From NCBI GenBank assembly GCA_016744135.1, contig JADGEX010000001.1:496001-560000 (forward strand): a stretch of DNA of 64,000 bases, given 5' to 3'. The stretch comes from Pseudodesulfovibrio sp. GTDB lineage: Bacteria; Desulfobacterota; Desulfovibrionia; Desulfovibrionales; Desulfovibrionaceae. Position 1 is the first letter of the stretch. Each line of letters begins with the position of its first letter. Positions 8,410 through 17,743 of this stretch are shown one piece after another. Below the pieces are notes generated by a model, which saw nothing but the letters and a program-made list of their open reading frames with translations, did no database searches and had not been told where the DNA came from. The translations under genes were made by a program, and so were the position numbers.

Positions 8410-8557
8410 CATGTCCGATACCCTGCCGCAAGCTACTCGGTCAACGGTATCCAATCTCCTCTCGGCCAGAAGTCCGCTTCTTCGTGAACAGGCGTATACG
8501 CTCGCTCTTGAAATCCACATCCTACCACTTGAGGTTGAATATTTCGCTTCGCTGTGC

Positions 8558-8571
8558 AGCTGTATACAGCT
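8558..8571. repeat. Perfect 14-bp palindrome next to the tRNA fragment
   Basis: AGCTGTATACAGCT equals its own reverse complement. It ends 3 bp before the displaced tRNA-Val 3' half. It could be a protein-binding site left by a mobile element, or chance. Confidence 0.5.
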
Positions 8572-8574
8572 ACA

Positions 8575-8611
8575 GTGGAAGTCACAGGTTCAAACCCCAT
8601 ATCGCCCACCA
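8575..8611 (+). pseudogene. Partial tRNA-Val 3' half (attachment-site-like duplicate)
   Basis: These 37 bases repeat tRNA positions 8268-8304, from the 3' side of the anticodon stem to CCA, with two substitutions (T to C and G to A). The 5' half of a tRNA is missing upstream, so it cannot fold into a tRNA. Tyrosine integrases commonly recombine at tRNA 3' ends and leave exactly this kind of direct repeat. The 270 bp between the copies contains no integrase. Confidence 0.8.
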
Positions 8612-8633
8612 CTTTGTTTCAAACCAAACAGGT

Positions 8634-8661
8634 GCTTAGAAATTCTAAGCGTCCGTTTTTT
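8634..8661 (+). terminator. Intrinsic terminator after the displaced tRNA 3' half
   Basis: GCTTAG and CTAAGC form a hairpin with a 5-nt loop, followed by GTCCG and a T6 run. Its position 23 bp after the partial tRNA copy suggests it was the original terminator of tRNA-Val before the duplication. Confidence 0.6.
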
Positions 8662-8662
8662 G

Positions 8663-8692
8663 TTGCACAATAGTTCCCGCCCACTATATACT
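8663..8692 (+). promoter_or_regulatory. Candidate sigma70 promoter for tex
   Basis: A strong TATACT box (8687-8692) lies 18 bp after a weak TTGCAC (8663-8668) and about 65 bp before the tex start codon. The -35 box is poor, so confidence is limited. Confidence 0.35.
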
Positions 8693-8759
8693 CAATTTCT
8701 TGAAACGAACTCGCTCCAACCGGGACAGACTTCACTCCATCCGAAAGGTATATATCTCC

Positions 8760-10892
8760 ATGATTGACACACATATTCAAACGATATCCCGAGAACTCTC
8801 TCTCAGGCCACATCATGTCAAAGCTGTTGCAGCACTTCTTGATGAAGGGGCGACTGTGCCTTTCATTTCTCGGTATCGTAAAGAAGCAACCGGCACCATG
8901 GATGAAGTAGGAGTGGCCGGAGTCCGCGACAGGTTAATCGAACTCGCAGAGCTGGATAAACGACGGGAAGCAATCCTCTCCTCTCTACTTGAAAGAGACC
9001 TCCTTTCCGATGAGCTCAAACGGGCTATTAATCAAGCCAAAGACAAAGCTCGACTGGAAGATATCTATCTACCCCATCGCCCAAAACGGCGAACGCGTGC
9101 GGCCATGGCCAAAGAACGAGGGCTGGAATCTTTGGCAAACACACTTTTCAGCCAAAGAGGCATCGACCCTAAACGTGAAGCTGAACGGTATATAAATCAA
9201 AACAAAGACGTGGCCGACATTGAAGCGGCACTAGCCGGAGCTCGGGATATCATTGCTGAAAACATCAATGAGAACCCAAAAGCGCGAGCAGCCATGCGAA
9301 CCCTATTCGTCAAACGTGGCCGATTTATATCTCAGGTAGCCAAAGGCAAAGAAGAAGCCGGAGCAACCTACCGAGACTGGTTTGACTGGGATGAACCGTT
9401 GGCACGTATTCCCGGTCACCGAGCACTTGCCATGTTTCGGGGGGAAAATGAAAAGCTGCTCAAACTCTCTTTACGTCCACCGGAAGAGGAAGCCACAGGG
9501 CTCATGCGCAGATCTATCTTGCGCGGCAAGGGCGAAGATTCCCACGAGGTGGGCATGGCTCTCGATGATTGTTATAAACGCTTGCTCGGTCCATCCATGG
9601 AAAACGAAGTGCGGGCTGAAGTCAAAAAACGGGCAGACGCTGAGGCTATTGGCGTCTTTGCTGCGAATCTACGAGAATTGTTGCTGGCTGCTCCGCTTGG
9701 GCAAAAACGCGTACTGGCTCTCGACCCCGGATTTCGTACAGGGGCCAAACTCACAGTCCTTGACGCTCAAGGCGCACTGAAAGAACACACAACCATTTTT
9801 CCCACCGGATCAAAAAGACAACAGGAAGAAGCTGGCGCAACTCTTCAATCTTTGTGTTCCAAGCACGCTGTTGAAGCTATTGCCATTGGCAACGGCACGG
9901 CTGGACGCGAAACAGAAACTTTTGTCCGCGGCCTGGACCTTGGTCTCCCTGCGGTGCTGGTCAACGAGTCCGGAGCTTCCATCTACTCTGCTTCGGAAGT
10001 CGCCCGTCGAGAGTTTCCCGATCTTGACCTGACCGTTCGTGGTTCTGCTTCCATCGGCCGCAGGCTTATGGACCCACTGGCCGAACTGGTCAAGATTGAT
10101 CCCAAATCCATTGGTGTAGGCCAATATCAACATGATGTTGATCAGACGGCTCTCAAAAAAGGCCTCGACGACGTGGTGGAACGATGTGTCAACTCGGTTG
10201 GGGTAGACTTGAATACGGCAAGTCGGGAATTACTCGCTTCCGTCTCTGGGTTAGGACCTGTTCTGGCTGAAAATATCGTCAATTATCGCGACAAGAATGG
10301 TCCTTTTACCTCTCGACGAGAACTGCTCAAGGTCAAACGACTCGGCCCAAAGGCCTTTGAACAGGCCGCCGGATTTCTGCGCGTCGAAGGCAAAGAAATT
10401 CTGGACGGCAGTGCGGTCCACCCCGAGCGATATAAACTCGTCAAACAAATGGCCAAGGATGCAGCCTGCTCAGTAGCAGACCTAATCAATGATGCAACAG
10501 CCCGTGAACGAATAACAATCGATAATTATATCGCTGAAGAAGTAGGATTGCCGACGCTACGAGACATCATAAATGAACTCACCAAACCGGGACGAGACCC
10601 TCGAGCCGAATTCAGCACATTTTCATTCACCGAGGGAATCAACGATATCAAGGATCTATATGAAGGCATGAAGTTGCCCGGAATCGTGACCAATGTTACA
10701 AAATTCGGCGCGTTTGTGGATATTGGCGTGCACCGTGACGGCCTTGTTCACATAAGCCAACTGGCCGACAAATTCATACGAGATCCATCAGAAGTGGTCG
10801 CTGCAGGCCGTGAGGTCACTGTCACTGTCATCGGCGTTGACGAAAAACGCGGGCGTATAAATCTGAGTATGAAAACGCACACAGAGGCTTAA
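8760..10892 (+). CDS. tex: Tex, transcription accessory RNA-binding protein
   Basis: At 710 residues this is a typical Tex (YhgF). It has the helical N-terminal domain, a YqgF/RNase H-like domain (about 315-440, containing ALDPGFRTGAK and AIGNGTAGRETE), helix-hairpin-helix repeats (about 480-560, SVSGLGPVLAENI) and a C-terminal S1 RNA-binding domain (about 635-703, GAFVDIGVHRDGLVHISQL). Tex binds nucleic acid in the cytoplasm and affects transcription. I placed the start at the ATG at 8760, after GAAAGG. The frame extends to a TTG at 8700 but the added residues do not fit the family. Confidence 0.95.
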   Translation: MIDTHIQTISRELSLRPHHVKAVAALLDEGATVPFISRYRKEATGTMDEVGVAGVRDRLIELAELDKRREAILSSLLERDLLSDELKRAINQAKDKARLEDIYLPHRPKRRTRAAMAKERGLESLANTLFSQRGIDPKREAERYINQNKDVADIEAALAGARDIIAENINENPKARAAMRTLFVKRGRFISQVAKGKEEAGATYRDWFDWDEPLARIPGHRALAMFRGENEKLLKLSLRPPEEEATGLMRRSILRGKGEDSHEVGMALDDCYKRLLGPSMENEVRAEVKKRADAEAIGVFAANLRELLLAAPLGQKRVLALDPGFRTGAKLTVLDAQGALKEHTTIFPTGSKRQQEEAGATLQSLCSKHAVEAIAIGNGTAGRETETFVRGLDLGLPAVLVNESGASIYSASEVARREFPDLDLTVRGSASIGRRLMDPLAELVKIDPKSIGVGQYQHDVDQTALKKGLDDVVERCVNSVGVDLNTASRELLASVSGLGPVLAENIVNYRDKNGPFTSRRELLKVKRLGPKAFEQAAGFLRVEGKEILDGSAVHPERYKLVKQMAKDAACSVADLINDATARERITIDNYIAEEVGLPTLRDIINELTKPGRDPRAEFSTFSFTEGINDIKDLYEGMKLPGIVTNVTKFGAFVDIGVHRDGLVHISQLADKFIRDPSEVVAAGREVTVTVIGVDEKRGRINLSMKTHTEA

Positions 10893-11122
10893 AACGACTA
10901 CTATTTTATATATAAATATGCTCTCATGTAGTTATAGACTAAAAAGCAAATTGTTTGCCTAATACAAAAAACGCAACGCCAAGAATACGGGAAACATATT
11001 GCCATTATAGTTAATTCAGGCGATATGCATATTCAGTCATGTACAAAGAGAGATTGTTTGGTTCCGACATCTTGACCAAACAAGATATCATTTGATGAGC
11101 AAACCACTAACCTATTAACGCT

Positions 11123-11866
11123 ATGCTTATTCCAAACATCTGGTTAGTAATCCCCTGCTTTAACGAGGAAAAAAGACTCCCCGTTGAAGCTATTACGCTT
11201 TTTTTGACAGAATCTCCCAAGGCTCACCTATGCATGATTGATGATGGAAGCACAGACCTCACACACGCCGTCTTGCTTACAATCAAAAAAAACCACCCGA
11301 AAAACGTAACAGTTCTCCGCCATGATACCAACAAGGGAAAAGGGGAAGCCGTCAGAACTGGTATTATTCACGGCATTACAAATGCCACATGCTCATACTT
11401 TGGATATTGGGATGCTGACTTGGCAACACCGTTCTCCCAACTCTCTCTCTTTACAAATGAAAGTAATAAAAATCCGGACTGGGAAATCCTCATGGGATGT
11501 AGACATCAACGCCTCGGTACAAATATCAAACGGAAATTAACACGTCATTATTTGGGACGTATATTCGCTACTATTATTTCTTATCTCCTAACTCTCCCTG
11601 TATATGATACTCAATGCGGTGCAAAACTATTCCGCAAGGATACGGCTGCAGAACTCTTCTCCAAGCCTTTTCTTTCCTCATGGATATTTGATGTTGAACT
11701 TTTAGCCCGCTTCATTGAAACAAAGGGACATAAATACGCACTCGACCACATCCGAGAAGTCCCACTTGAATACTGGGAAGACATCAATGGTTCCAAGCTC
11801 TCATTTGCAGCGTATATACAAGCCCTGAGGGATATCATCTCCATCAAACGCGCATACGACGTATAA
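11123..11866 (+). CDS. GT2 glycosyltransferase, polyprenyl-phosphate glucosyltransferase-like
   Basis: The 247-residue protein is a GT-A fold GT2 enzyme. It has the nucleotide-binding stretch IDDGSTD (39-45), the metal-binding DAD at 97-99, and a DTQCGAKLFRKD segment typical of ALG5/dolichyl-phosphate glucosyltransferase relatives. No C-terminal membrane helices are present. It probably makes an undecaprenyl-phosphate-linked sugar or adds a sugar in the cytoplasm. It opens a plus-strand operon of five polysaccharide genes, about 230 bp after tex. That spacer holds no other gene I can support. Confidence 0.85.
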   Translation: MLIPNIWLVIPCFNEEKRLPVEAITLFLTESPKAHLCMIDDGSTDLTHAVLLTIKKNHPKNVTVLRHDTNKGKGEAVRTGIIHGITNATCSYFGYWDADLATPFSQLSLFTNESNKNPDWEILMGCRHQRLGTNIKRKLTRHYLGRIFATIISYLLTLPVYDTQCGAKLFRKDTAAELFSKPFLSSWIFDVELLARFIETKGHKYALDHIREVPLEYWEDINGSKLSFAAYIQALRDIISIKRAYDV

Positions 11867-11900
11867 CTCAAGCTGCGCAAAGACATACAATGGTAAGATT

Positions 11901-12662
11901 ATGCTGAATGGAAAAAAAGTCGTCCTCGTCATGCCTGCTTATAATGCAGCCAAGACACTCAAACGAACCTTTAATGATATTCCCCATGGCTACATCGACG
12001 AATTTATTCTGGTTGATGATAAAAGCCAGGACAACACCGTCGAGATATCCAAGTCACTGGGAATATCTACCTATCTACATCAAAATAATCGAGGGTATGG
12101 AGGCAACCAAAAGACATGTTATGCCAAAGCATTGGAATGTGGTGCAGATATAGTTGTCATGCTACACCCCGACTATCAGTACACGCCAAAACTCATACCC
12201 GCTATGGTCTCCCCCATAGCTGAAGGCGTTCACGACTGCATGCTCGGCTCTCGCATTCTCGGAAAAGGCGCACGCACGGGAGGTATGCCACTCTACAAAT
12301 ACATAGCGAACAGATTTCTTACCTTGTTCCAAAATATCTTGGTAAATGAAAAATTATCCGAATACCACACAGGATACAGGTCCTTTTCCAAAGAGGTCTT
12401 GGAAAAACTTCCCCTGGAACAAAACAGTGATGATTTCATTTTCGACAACCAAATGCTATGCCAAACAATCTATGCGGGTTTCAAAATCGGTGAAGTGACC
12501 TGCCCAACCAAATATGAAAAAGGATCTTCATCAATCAATTTTATCCGATCCTGCCAATACGGCATTGGCGTCCTTCAATGTTCCATAGAAACATTTCTTC
12601 ACCGGTTTGACATCAGAAAATCTGCCATGTTGGAACCTCTCGACATTAATAAAGAGAATTAA
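11901..12662 (+). CDS. GT2 glycosyltransferase, DPM1-like
   Basis: A 253-residue GT2 enzyme with the N-terminal VMPAYNAAKTL, the LVDDKSQDNT nucleotide-binding loop (Asp39-Asp40) and HPDYQ (89-93) in the position of the metal-binding aspartate. It lacks transmembrane segments. Its resemblance is to polyprenyl-phosphate mannosyltransferase-type catalytic domains, and the sugar cannot be told from sequence. It follows the first GT2 after 34 bp with a GGTAAGATT ribosome binding region. Confidence 0.85.
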   Translation: MLNGKKVVLVMPAYNAAKTLKRTFNDIPHGYIDEFILVDDKSQDNTVEISKSLGISTYLHQNNRGYGGNQKTCYAKALECGADIVVMLHPDYQYTPKLIPAMVSPIAEGVHDCMLGSRILGKGARTGGMPLYKYIANRFLTLFQNILVNEKLSEYHTGYRSFSKEVLEKLPLEQNSDDFIFDNQMLCQTIYAGFKIGEVTCPTKYEKGSSSINFIRSCQYGIGVLQCSIETFLHRFDIRKSAMLEPLDINKEN

Positions 12663-12772
12663 TGTTCATGGCGATACCCATGATAAAGATATCAAGGCGA
12701 CTCACAAACAGTCCCCTATTCAAATCACTCATTCACTCCCTGCAATCACAGCGGGAACACCTATATGGCTAG
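12662..12772 (+). CDS. Possible 36-residue coupled small ORF
   Basis: The ATG overlaps the preceding stop codon (TAATG) and the stop overlaps the start of the flippase gene, so this frame bridges the 102-bp gap exactly. The peptide begins MFMAIPMIKISRRLTNSPLF and is basic, with no recognised family. There is no independent ribosome binding site. It may be a coupling peptide or chance. Confidence 0.22.
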   Translation: MFMAIPMIKISRRLTNSPLFKSLIHSLQSQREHLYG

Positions 12773-14180
12773 TTCAAACAACTCCATACTCAAACGCTTC
12801 GGCTACCTTCTCTCAGCGCATTGGGTCAGAGAAATTCTGCAAACGGTTTTCATGATTTCCCTAGCTCGCCACGCAACGGAAACCTATGGCCAATTCATGC
12901 TCGCCATCAACATTGGTCAATTGCTGCTCTTTGCTACCGAATGTGGACTCAACCAACATCTTTCCACGATGCTGGCACGAAAAGAGCACTTCCCAACCCA
13001 TATTCTTGGCCAAATAACCTTCATCAAATCAATTTTTATGGTTATTGGCTGGCTGGCCATGCTGGGCTTCATTTTCTGGCAGGACTATTCAGCAGAATTA
13101 CGCCTCATCATAATTATCATCGCCACGGGTATCGCATTAAACGGCATTGGCAATTCTTTCTATGTCGCCTGCCAAGTTCTCGGACGTCAAGATATCGAAG
13201 GTAAAACTCGAGGTATAGCGGCCCTAATAGGCTACGGGTATGGCATTGTCGCTCTTCTTCTCGGCGCTCCATCTGCAATCATAGCCCTATTCAAGGGATT
13301 AGAAACACTGACCAACCTCATTGTCACTCTTAAAGCATTTTGGACACGTATTCGAAAAGAACTCCATTTAAAAAATATCCGTAACGTATGGCGAATTTGG
13401 CGCGAAGGTCTTATTTTTACCGCCATGGCGATTTGCGCTATTTTTTATAATAAAATCAACTTATTTTTCCTACAAAACAATGCCGGAGCCGAAGGTGTTG
13501 CCCAATACAGCGCAACGTGGCAAATCGTGGATGGAATTTCAATAATCGTCTCCAGCATGCTTCTTGGAAAAGTCCTTTTTCCGCTGTTCACCAAATACTG
13601 GAATTCCGATCGAAACCTTTTCATTGGATTAGCCCGACAATCCGCTGCGTGGCTCGTCGCTGTAGCTCTCCCTGTAAGCTATGTCCTTTTTATCGAAAGC
13701 GATCGTATTATTACCATAGCCTATGGCTCCAATTACGGCTCAGCGATTCTCATTCAAAAGCAATTGGTAGGATGCATCCTGTTTGCTTTCATTCATAACC
13801 TCGCAAGCTATTTGATGATCAGTATGCACTATCAACGCATACTGCTCGGCATGTACATTACAGGACTTATTATCAATATCACAGCCTGTATTTTCCTGAC
13901 CCAATACAGCCCCCTCTCCAATGCCGCTTATGCTATTCTTTTAACCAAAGGCATCATGGCTTTGATGACGGTCTCCTTCTGTCAAGTTGCACTGGGACTT
14001 TTCACCTTCAAAAATATTTGCAAACAAGCTCTGGCAGTGGGAATTGCCGCTGCCATCCACTTCTCTTTTTCGCCAATCCTTATCAGGGAAGTTGTCGAAT
14101 TCCTGACACTTATTCCTCTGTTATTCTATGCTTTCTGTCTTTATCGAAAGCAACAACACAACCTCGTCACATCAAAATAA
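12765..14180 (+). CDS. Polysaccharide flippase (Wzx/MATE-like)
   Basis: A 471-residue polytopic inner-membrane protein with about 12-14 hydrophobic segments, of the length and pattern of the oligosaccharide flippase family. It starts at a soluble N-terminus SSNNSILKRFGYLLSAHWVR, which resembles the amphipathic first helix of Wzx proteins. It would flip an undecaprenyl-linked repeat unit to the periplasm. Its partners are probably the WbaP-like transferase and the polymerase-like protein encoded on the opposite strand at 17.7-20.4 kb. Confidence 0.85.
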   Translation: MASSNNSILKRFGYLLSAHWVREILQTVFMISLARHATETYGQFMLAINIGQLLLFATECGLNQHLSTMLARKEHFPTHILGQITFIKSIFMVIGWLAMLGFIFWQDYSAELRLIIIIIATGIALNGIGNSFYVACQVLGRQDIEGKTRGIAALIGYGYGIVALLLGAPSAIIALFKGLETLTNLIVTLKAFWTRIRKELHLKNIRNVWRIWREGLIFTAMAICAIFYNKINLFFLQNNAGAEGVAQYSATWQIVDGISIIVSSMLLGKVLFPLFTKYWNSDRNLFIGLARQSAAWLVAVALPVSYVLFIESDRIITIAYGSNYGSAILIQKQLVGCILFAFIHNLASYLMISMHYQRILLGMYITGLIINITACIFLTQYSPLSNAAYAILLTKGIMALMTVSFCQVALGLFTFKNICKQALAVGIAAAIHFSFSPILIREVVEFLTLIPLLFYAFCLYRKQQHNLVTSK

Positions 14181-14274
14181 CAACACTCATTCCAATCCAT
14201 TGACGTGACCTAGACAGAATTGTACATTTATTCCTGACTCATAGACTAACAACACAACTCAAACAGGAGCCGAC

Positions 14275-15477
14275 GTGCTGCCCAATCATCCCGATTTCAA
14301 TTTGCTTTACACAATTTTCGAATTGGGGATGATCTTTCATGTGGCGGCAATAGTTCTTCTTCTGCTTCTGACCAAAAACTTTCTACAACGCGCCGTCAAA
14401 CGCAATACGCATTTCAAAAAAACGACACATCCACAAACTGTTCCCATCATGCTGCCCATAGGAGCCGTTACAAAACACACTGAAAAAAGTGTCCGATCAC
14501 TCTTGGAACAGGAATATGAAAATTACCGAGTCATTCTTATCTCGGAAACCGACAAGGAAGAGGCCGCCGTATTAATTCGTAAGCTGTGCGCGGAATACGA
14601 TCATGTCAGTCATATTGTGGCCGGCCCATCAGAACGATGCTCACAAAAAAACCACAACCTTTTAGCCGCTATCGCCACAATACAAGCAGATGAGAACATC
14701 CTGGTATTCTGTGACAGTACACATTTGGCTCAACCAGACTTTTTGGCCCGCCTAATCTTACCCATCATCATAGGGGAAACGAAACTGACTTCTGGATATC
14801 GTTTTATCCAGCCGGAAGACAACCGCATGGGTACCATCATTCAAATGATTGCGGTCATGTCTCTCCACATGCTTTATGCACTCAAACCGATCAGTCAACC
14901 ATGGGGCGGTGCGACGGCTATAGACAGGTCCACATTCTTTGAAAACCGAATTCCAGACCTATGGAGCCGCACGGTTGTTGACGACTACTCCATGGGGCCC
15001 TATCTAAAAACCTTGGGAATTCATTCCCTTCCTGTCGCTGAAGCATGTCTTGAAAACCAATTGTCCGGTCAAACCGTTTCCGGCGTATCAAACTGGTTTT
15101 ACCGTCAGTTACAATTTTTCAAATTTTATACACCGCTGACCTGGATTGCCGCTTCAGTGCTGCCATTATTCTATTTATGCATGGTCACATATATTGCAAC
15201 CGCCTTAATTACGCCAAATACACCAACCGCACGATTAACAGCTCTCCTTTATCTTGGCACAATGACGATCCTCGGCCTTTGGTACACACAAATCATTCCC
15301 AACGAACTCCCACGACCCAAGAGAATCGCGGCGTTTTTCTTTTTCAACATACTCGCATCAGTACAACTCCTGCGCACTTGGACCTCCAACACTATCTCTT
15401 GGCAATCAATTGACTACCACATGAGCCTCGGAGGTGGAATAATCAGGACAATTCGACACAATTCACGGACCCAATAA
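14275..15477 (+). CDS. Membrane GT2 glycosyltransferase, ceramide glucosyltransferase-like (GT21)
   Basis: The 400-residue protein has one N-terminal helix (15-33), a catalytic GT-A domain and three C-terminal helices (about 290-375). Catalytic features include CDST (146-149), VVDDY with Asp235/236, and a RQLQFFK segment in the place of the (Q/R)xxRW motif. This layout matches HpnI/ceramide glucosyltransferase-like enzymes, which glycosylate lipid acceptors at the inner membrane. The start is GTG with AGGAG 6 nt upstream. The stop overlaps the next start (TAATG). Confidence 0.8.
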   Translation: MLPNHPDFNLLYTIFELGMIFHVAAIVLLLLLTKNFLQRAVKRNTHFKKTTHPQTVPIMLPIGAVTKHTEKSVRSLLEQEYENYRVILISETDKEEAAVLIRKLCAEYDHVSHIVAGPSERCSQKNHNLLAAIATIQADENILVFCDSTHLAQPDFLARLILPIIIGETKLTSGYRFIQPEDNRMGTIIQMIAVMSLHMLYALKPISQPWGGATAIDRSTFFENRIPDLWSRTVVDDYSMGPYLKTLGIHSLPVAEACLENQLSGQTVSGVSNWFYRQLQFFKFYTPLTWIAASVLPLFYLCMVTYIATALITPNTPTARLTALLYLGTMTILGLWYTQIIPNELPRPKRIAAFFFFNILASVQLLRTWTSNTISWQSIDYHMSLGGGIIRTIRHNSRTQ

Positions 15478-16715
15478 TGACATTACCCCGCATCGCATAC
15501 GTATCTTTATGGCTCCCAAAACCATCAGAAACCTTCATTTTTCGAGAAGTAAAAACCCTCACGACACTCGGTTTACCGGTGAAGACATTCAACCTATACG
15601 CCCCATTAACCAATGGCTTGTCACCGGAAATGTCAGCTTTTTCCCCCTCAGAAACTCTGGGCATAAAAAAAACTCATAAAATTGTTGGCGCATTTCTGAA
15701 AAACTTCATTTCCAAGCCCAGCCCAATATACTCTCTCTTAAAAAAAGGCCCTTTAAACAAGTGGCGTTCACTGGAAGGATTGGGAGAAAATCTCTGGGCT
15801 CTGATGGCAGGCATATACTTGGCGGGTCGATTCAAAGAAGAAAAGATTGAACATATTCACGCCCCATGGGCCAATGGCCCAGCGACTGCAGCCTGGGTAG
15901 CTTCCAAACTAACCGATATTCCTTTTTCCTTTGCCGCCCGAGCCGGAGACATATACCCTCCCGAGGGAGCACTCCCTCGCAAAATTGCAGATGCCGCATT
16001 TGTCCGAGTCAATTATGGCGCCAACATACCATACCTGCAATCTTTCGCGCCGAATCATGCGAACAAAATAACCTTGGTCTACAACGCACTCTCATTGACT
16101 CCTGACACACCTCAAAAGTCAGTACCTAAAAAACAACTCACCTTACTTGCTGCCGGAAGATTCGTCGGTAAAAAAGGATTTAATGATTTACTTGAGGCTT
16201 GTTCCATACTCAAATCACAAGACGTCGACTTTACGCTGACTCTTGCAGGCGATGGTTTTTTGGCAAGAAAACTCAAACGTCAAACAGCCCATCTCGGCCT
16301 CACTGACAAAGTGTCATTTCCAGGCTTTCTTCGTCACCACGAACTATCACAACTCATGCTTGGAAGCAGTGCGCTCGTTGTCCCAAGTGTTATTGACCGT
16401 AATGGAGACAGAGATGGTATTCCCAATGTCATTATGGAGGCCTATGCTCATGGCATTCCAGTAATTGCTACAGACGTGGCAGGTATCAGTGAAGTGGTTA
16501 TTAATAAAGAAACGGGCTATCTCGTTGAGCAGCACAACCCTGCCCAACTAGCTCAAGCCATGCACACTCTGGCCAAAAACCAAACAGAAGCCTGCCGTCT
16601 TGCAACAAATGGCAACAAACGTGTCTTAAATTTATTCGATCAGAGAAGAAACTCAAAAAAACTGATTGAACTCTTTACATCCCATGCAATGAAGGCAGTC
16701 AATATCAAACGCTAG
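15477..16715 (+). CDS. GT4 glycosyltransferase
   Basis: A 412-residue GT-B enzyme. The C-terminal half has the retaining GT4 pattern: AAGRFVGKKGFNDLLEA, LAGDGFL, and the E-x7-E type segment in IPNVIMEAYAHGIPVIATD. The N-terminus begins RIAYVSLWLPKPSETFI, common in EPS GT4 enzymes. Its start overlaps the stop of the preceding gene, so it is translationally coupled. It ends the plus-strand operon and converges on the SDR gene 32 bp away, without an obvious terminator hairpin between them. Confidence 0.88.
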   Translation: MTLPRIAYVSLWLPKPSETFIFREVKTLTTLGLPVKTFNLYAPLTNGLSPEMSAFSPSETLGIKKTHKIVGAFLKNFISKPSPIYSLLKKGPLNKWRSLEGLGENLWALMAGIYLAGRFKEEKIEHIHAPWANGPATAAWVASKLTDIPFSFAARAGDIYPPEGALPRKIADAAFVRVNYGANIPYLQSFAPNHANKITLVYNALSLTPDTPQKSVPKKQLTLLAAGRFVGKKGFNDLLEACSILKSQDVDFTLTLAGDGFLARKLKRQTAHLGLTDKVSFPGFLRHHELSQLMLGSSALVVPSVIDRNGDRDGIPNVIMEAYAHGIPVIATDVAGISEVVINKETGYLVEQHNPAQLAQAMHTLAKNQTEACRLATNGNKRVLNLFDQRRNSKKLIELFTSHAMKAVNIKR

Positions 16716-16747
16716 GACTTACGGAAGAAACAGATTCCAATAGGCAT

Positions 16748-17740
16748 TTATCGAATCAAACCATTTTTACGACACCAGACTACAGTACTGCGCATCCCTT
16801 CTTCAATATCCACATCCGGCAGATACCCAAAATCCGACGTTGCACGCCCATGGCTGCACACCCAACCTGACTGAGCAGCTTCGCGCCACTTGTCCGTGAC
16901 CAAATGATTGGTAGGAAGCCCTATGCGCCCCCCCCACTCATTCAACAAAGCCAAGGTGTGAATAAACCATAAGGGTGTCGGGAAAACGAATTGACGACGC
17001 CCAACAGCCTTACCAATCGCTATGCTAATTTCTTTCCAGGAAGCAACTTGACCAGAAAGATAGTATATATTTCCACTATCGACTCGCCCGTCCAGCAAGG
17101 CATCTCCAAGACCAATGATACCGCTGACCAAATCTTGAACGTGAATTATACTCATAAGCATAGCGGAATTGCCTGGTACGGGGAAAAAGCCAAGCTTTGC
17201 TCCAGAATATAGAGGAACAAAAGCAACATCCCGTGGCCCGTACACCATGGAAGGACGAACAATTCCGACATTAACTATATCTTGCAACGCCACAAGATAA
17301 GACTCACTTTGAAGTTTGGCCTTTCCGTAAAAAGAAACAGGACAAGGAGTCTCGGATTCATCAAGACCAAACGGACCAGGATGAGGACCACCCGCAGCCT
17401 GTGACGATATACCGACAAGCGTCTTCACGTCTTTGCCATACAGTTTCACTGCTTCCGCAAGATTTCGGGCAATCGTTACATTGCCATCAAAATATCCCTG
17501 AGGTCTAAAGGCTTTTGTGACTCCAGCAACATGAAAAATCATTTCTGCATTGGCCACCGCATCCTTCATGTCTATTGGTGAATCCATTCCACATTCAACA
17601 ATTTTCATAGAAGTACCCGACAACCACCGCAAGGCACCCCCGGGACGAATCAAACAGGTGACATCATGCCCAACCAGGGCCAAGGATTCAGCCAGATGAC
17701 TTCCCACAAAACCCGCAGCTCCAGTGACGAGGACACGCAT
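16748..17740 (-). CDS. NAD-dependent epimerase/dehydratase (extended SDR)
   Basis: The 330-residue protein has the Rossmann motif TGAAGFVGSH (Gly 7/10/13) and the catalytic Tyr138-x3-Lys142 (YGKAK), followed by VRPSMVYGP. It is an extended SDR, likely acting on a nucleotide sugar or a lipid-linked sugar. It is the last gene of an operon with the polymerase-like and WbaP-like genes, only 3 bp after the former. An 8-bp G tract (coding strand, 16928-16935) lies inside the codons for WGGR and could be prone to slippage. Confidence 0.85.
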   Translation of the reverse strand: MRVLVTGAAGFVGSHLAESLALVGHDVTCLIRPGGALRWLSGTSMKIVECGMDSPIDMKDAVANAEMIFHVAGVTKAFRPQGYFDGNVTIARNLAEAVKLYGKDVKTLVGISSQAAGGPHPGPFGLDESETPCPVSFYGKAKLQSESYLVALQDIVNVGIVRPSMVYGPRDVAFVPLYSGAKLGFFPVPGNSAMLMSIIHVQDLVSGIIGLGDALLDGRVDSGNIYYLSGQVASWKEISIAIGKAVGRRQFVFPTPLWFIHTLALLNEWGGRIGLPTNHLVTDKWREAAQSGWVCSHGRATSDFGYLPDVDIEEGMRSTVVWCRKNGLIR

Positions 17741-17743
17741 ACA

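Noticed and set aside
8385..8767. Open frames between tRNA-Val and tex
   Set aside because: They cross the terminators and the tRNA fragment and carry no domain or ribosome binding site, so they were not called genes.
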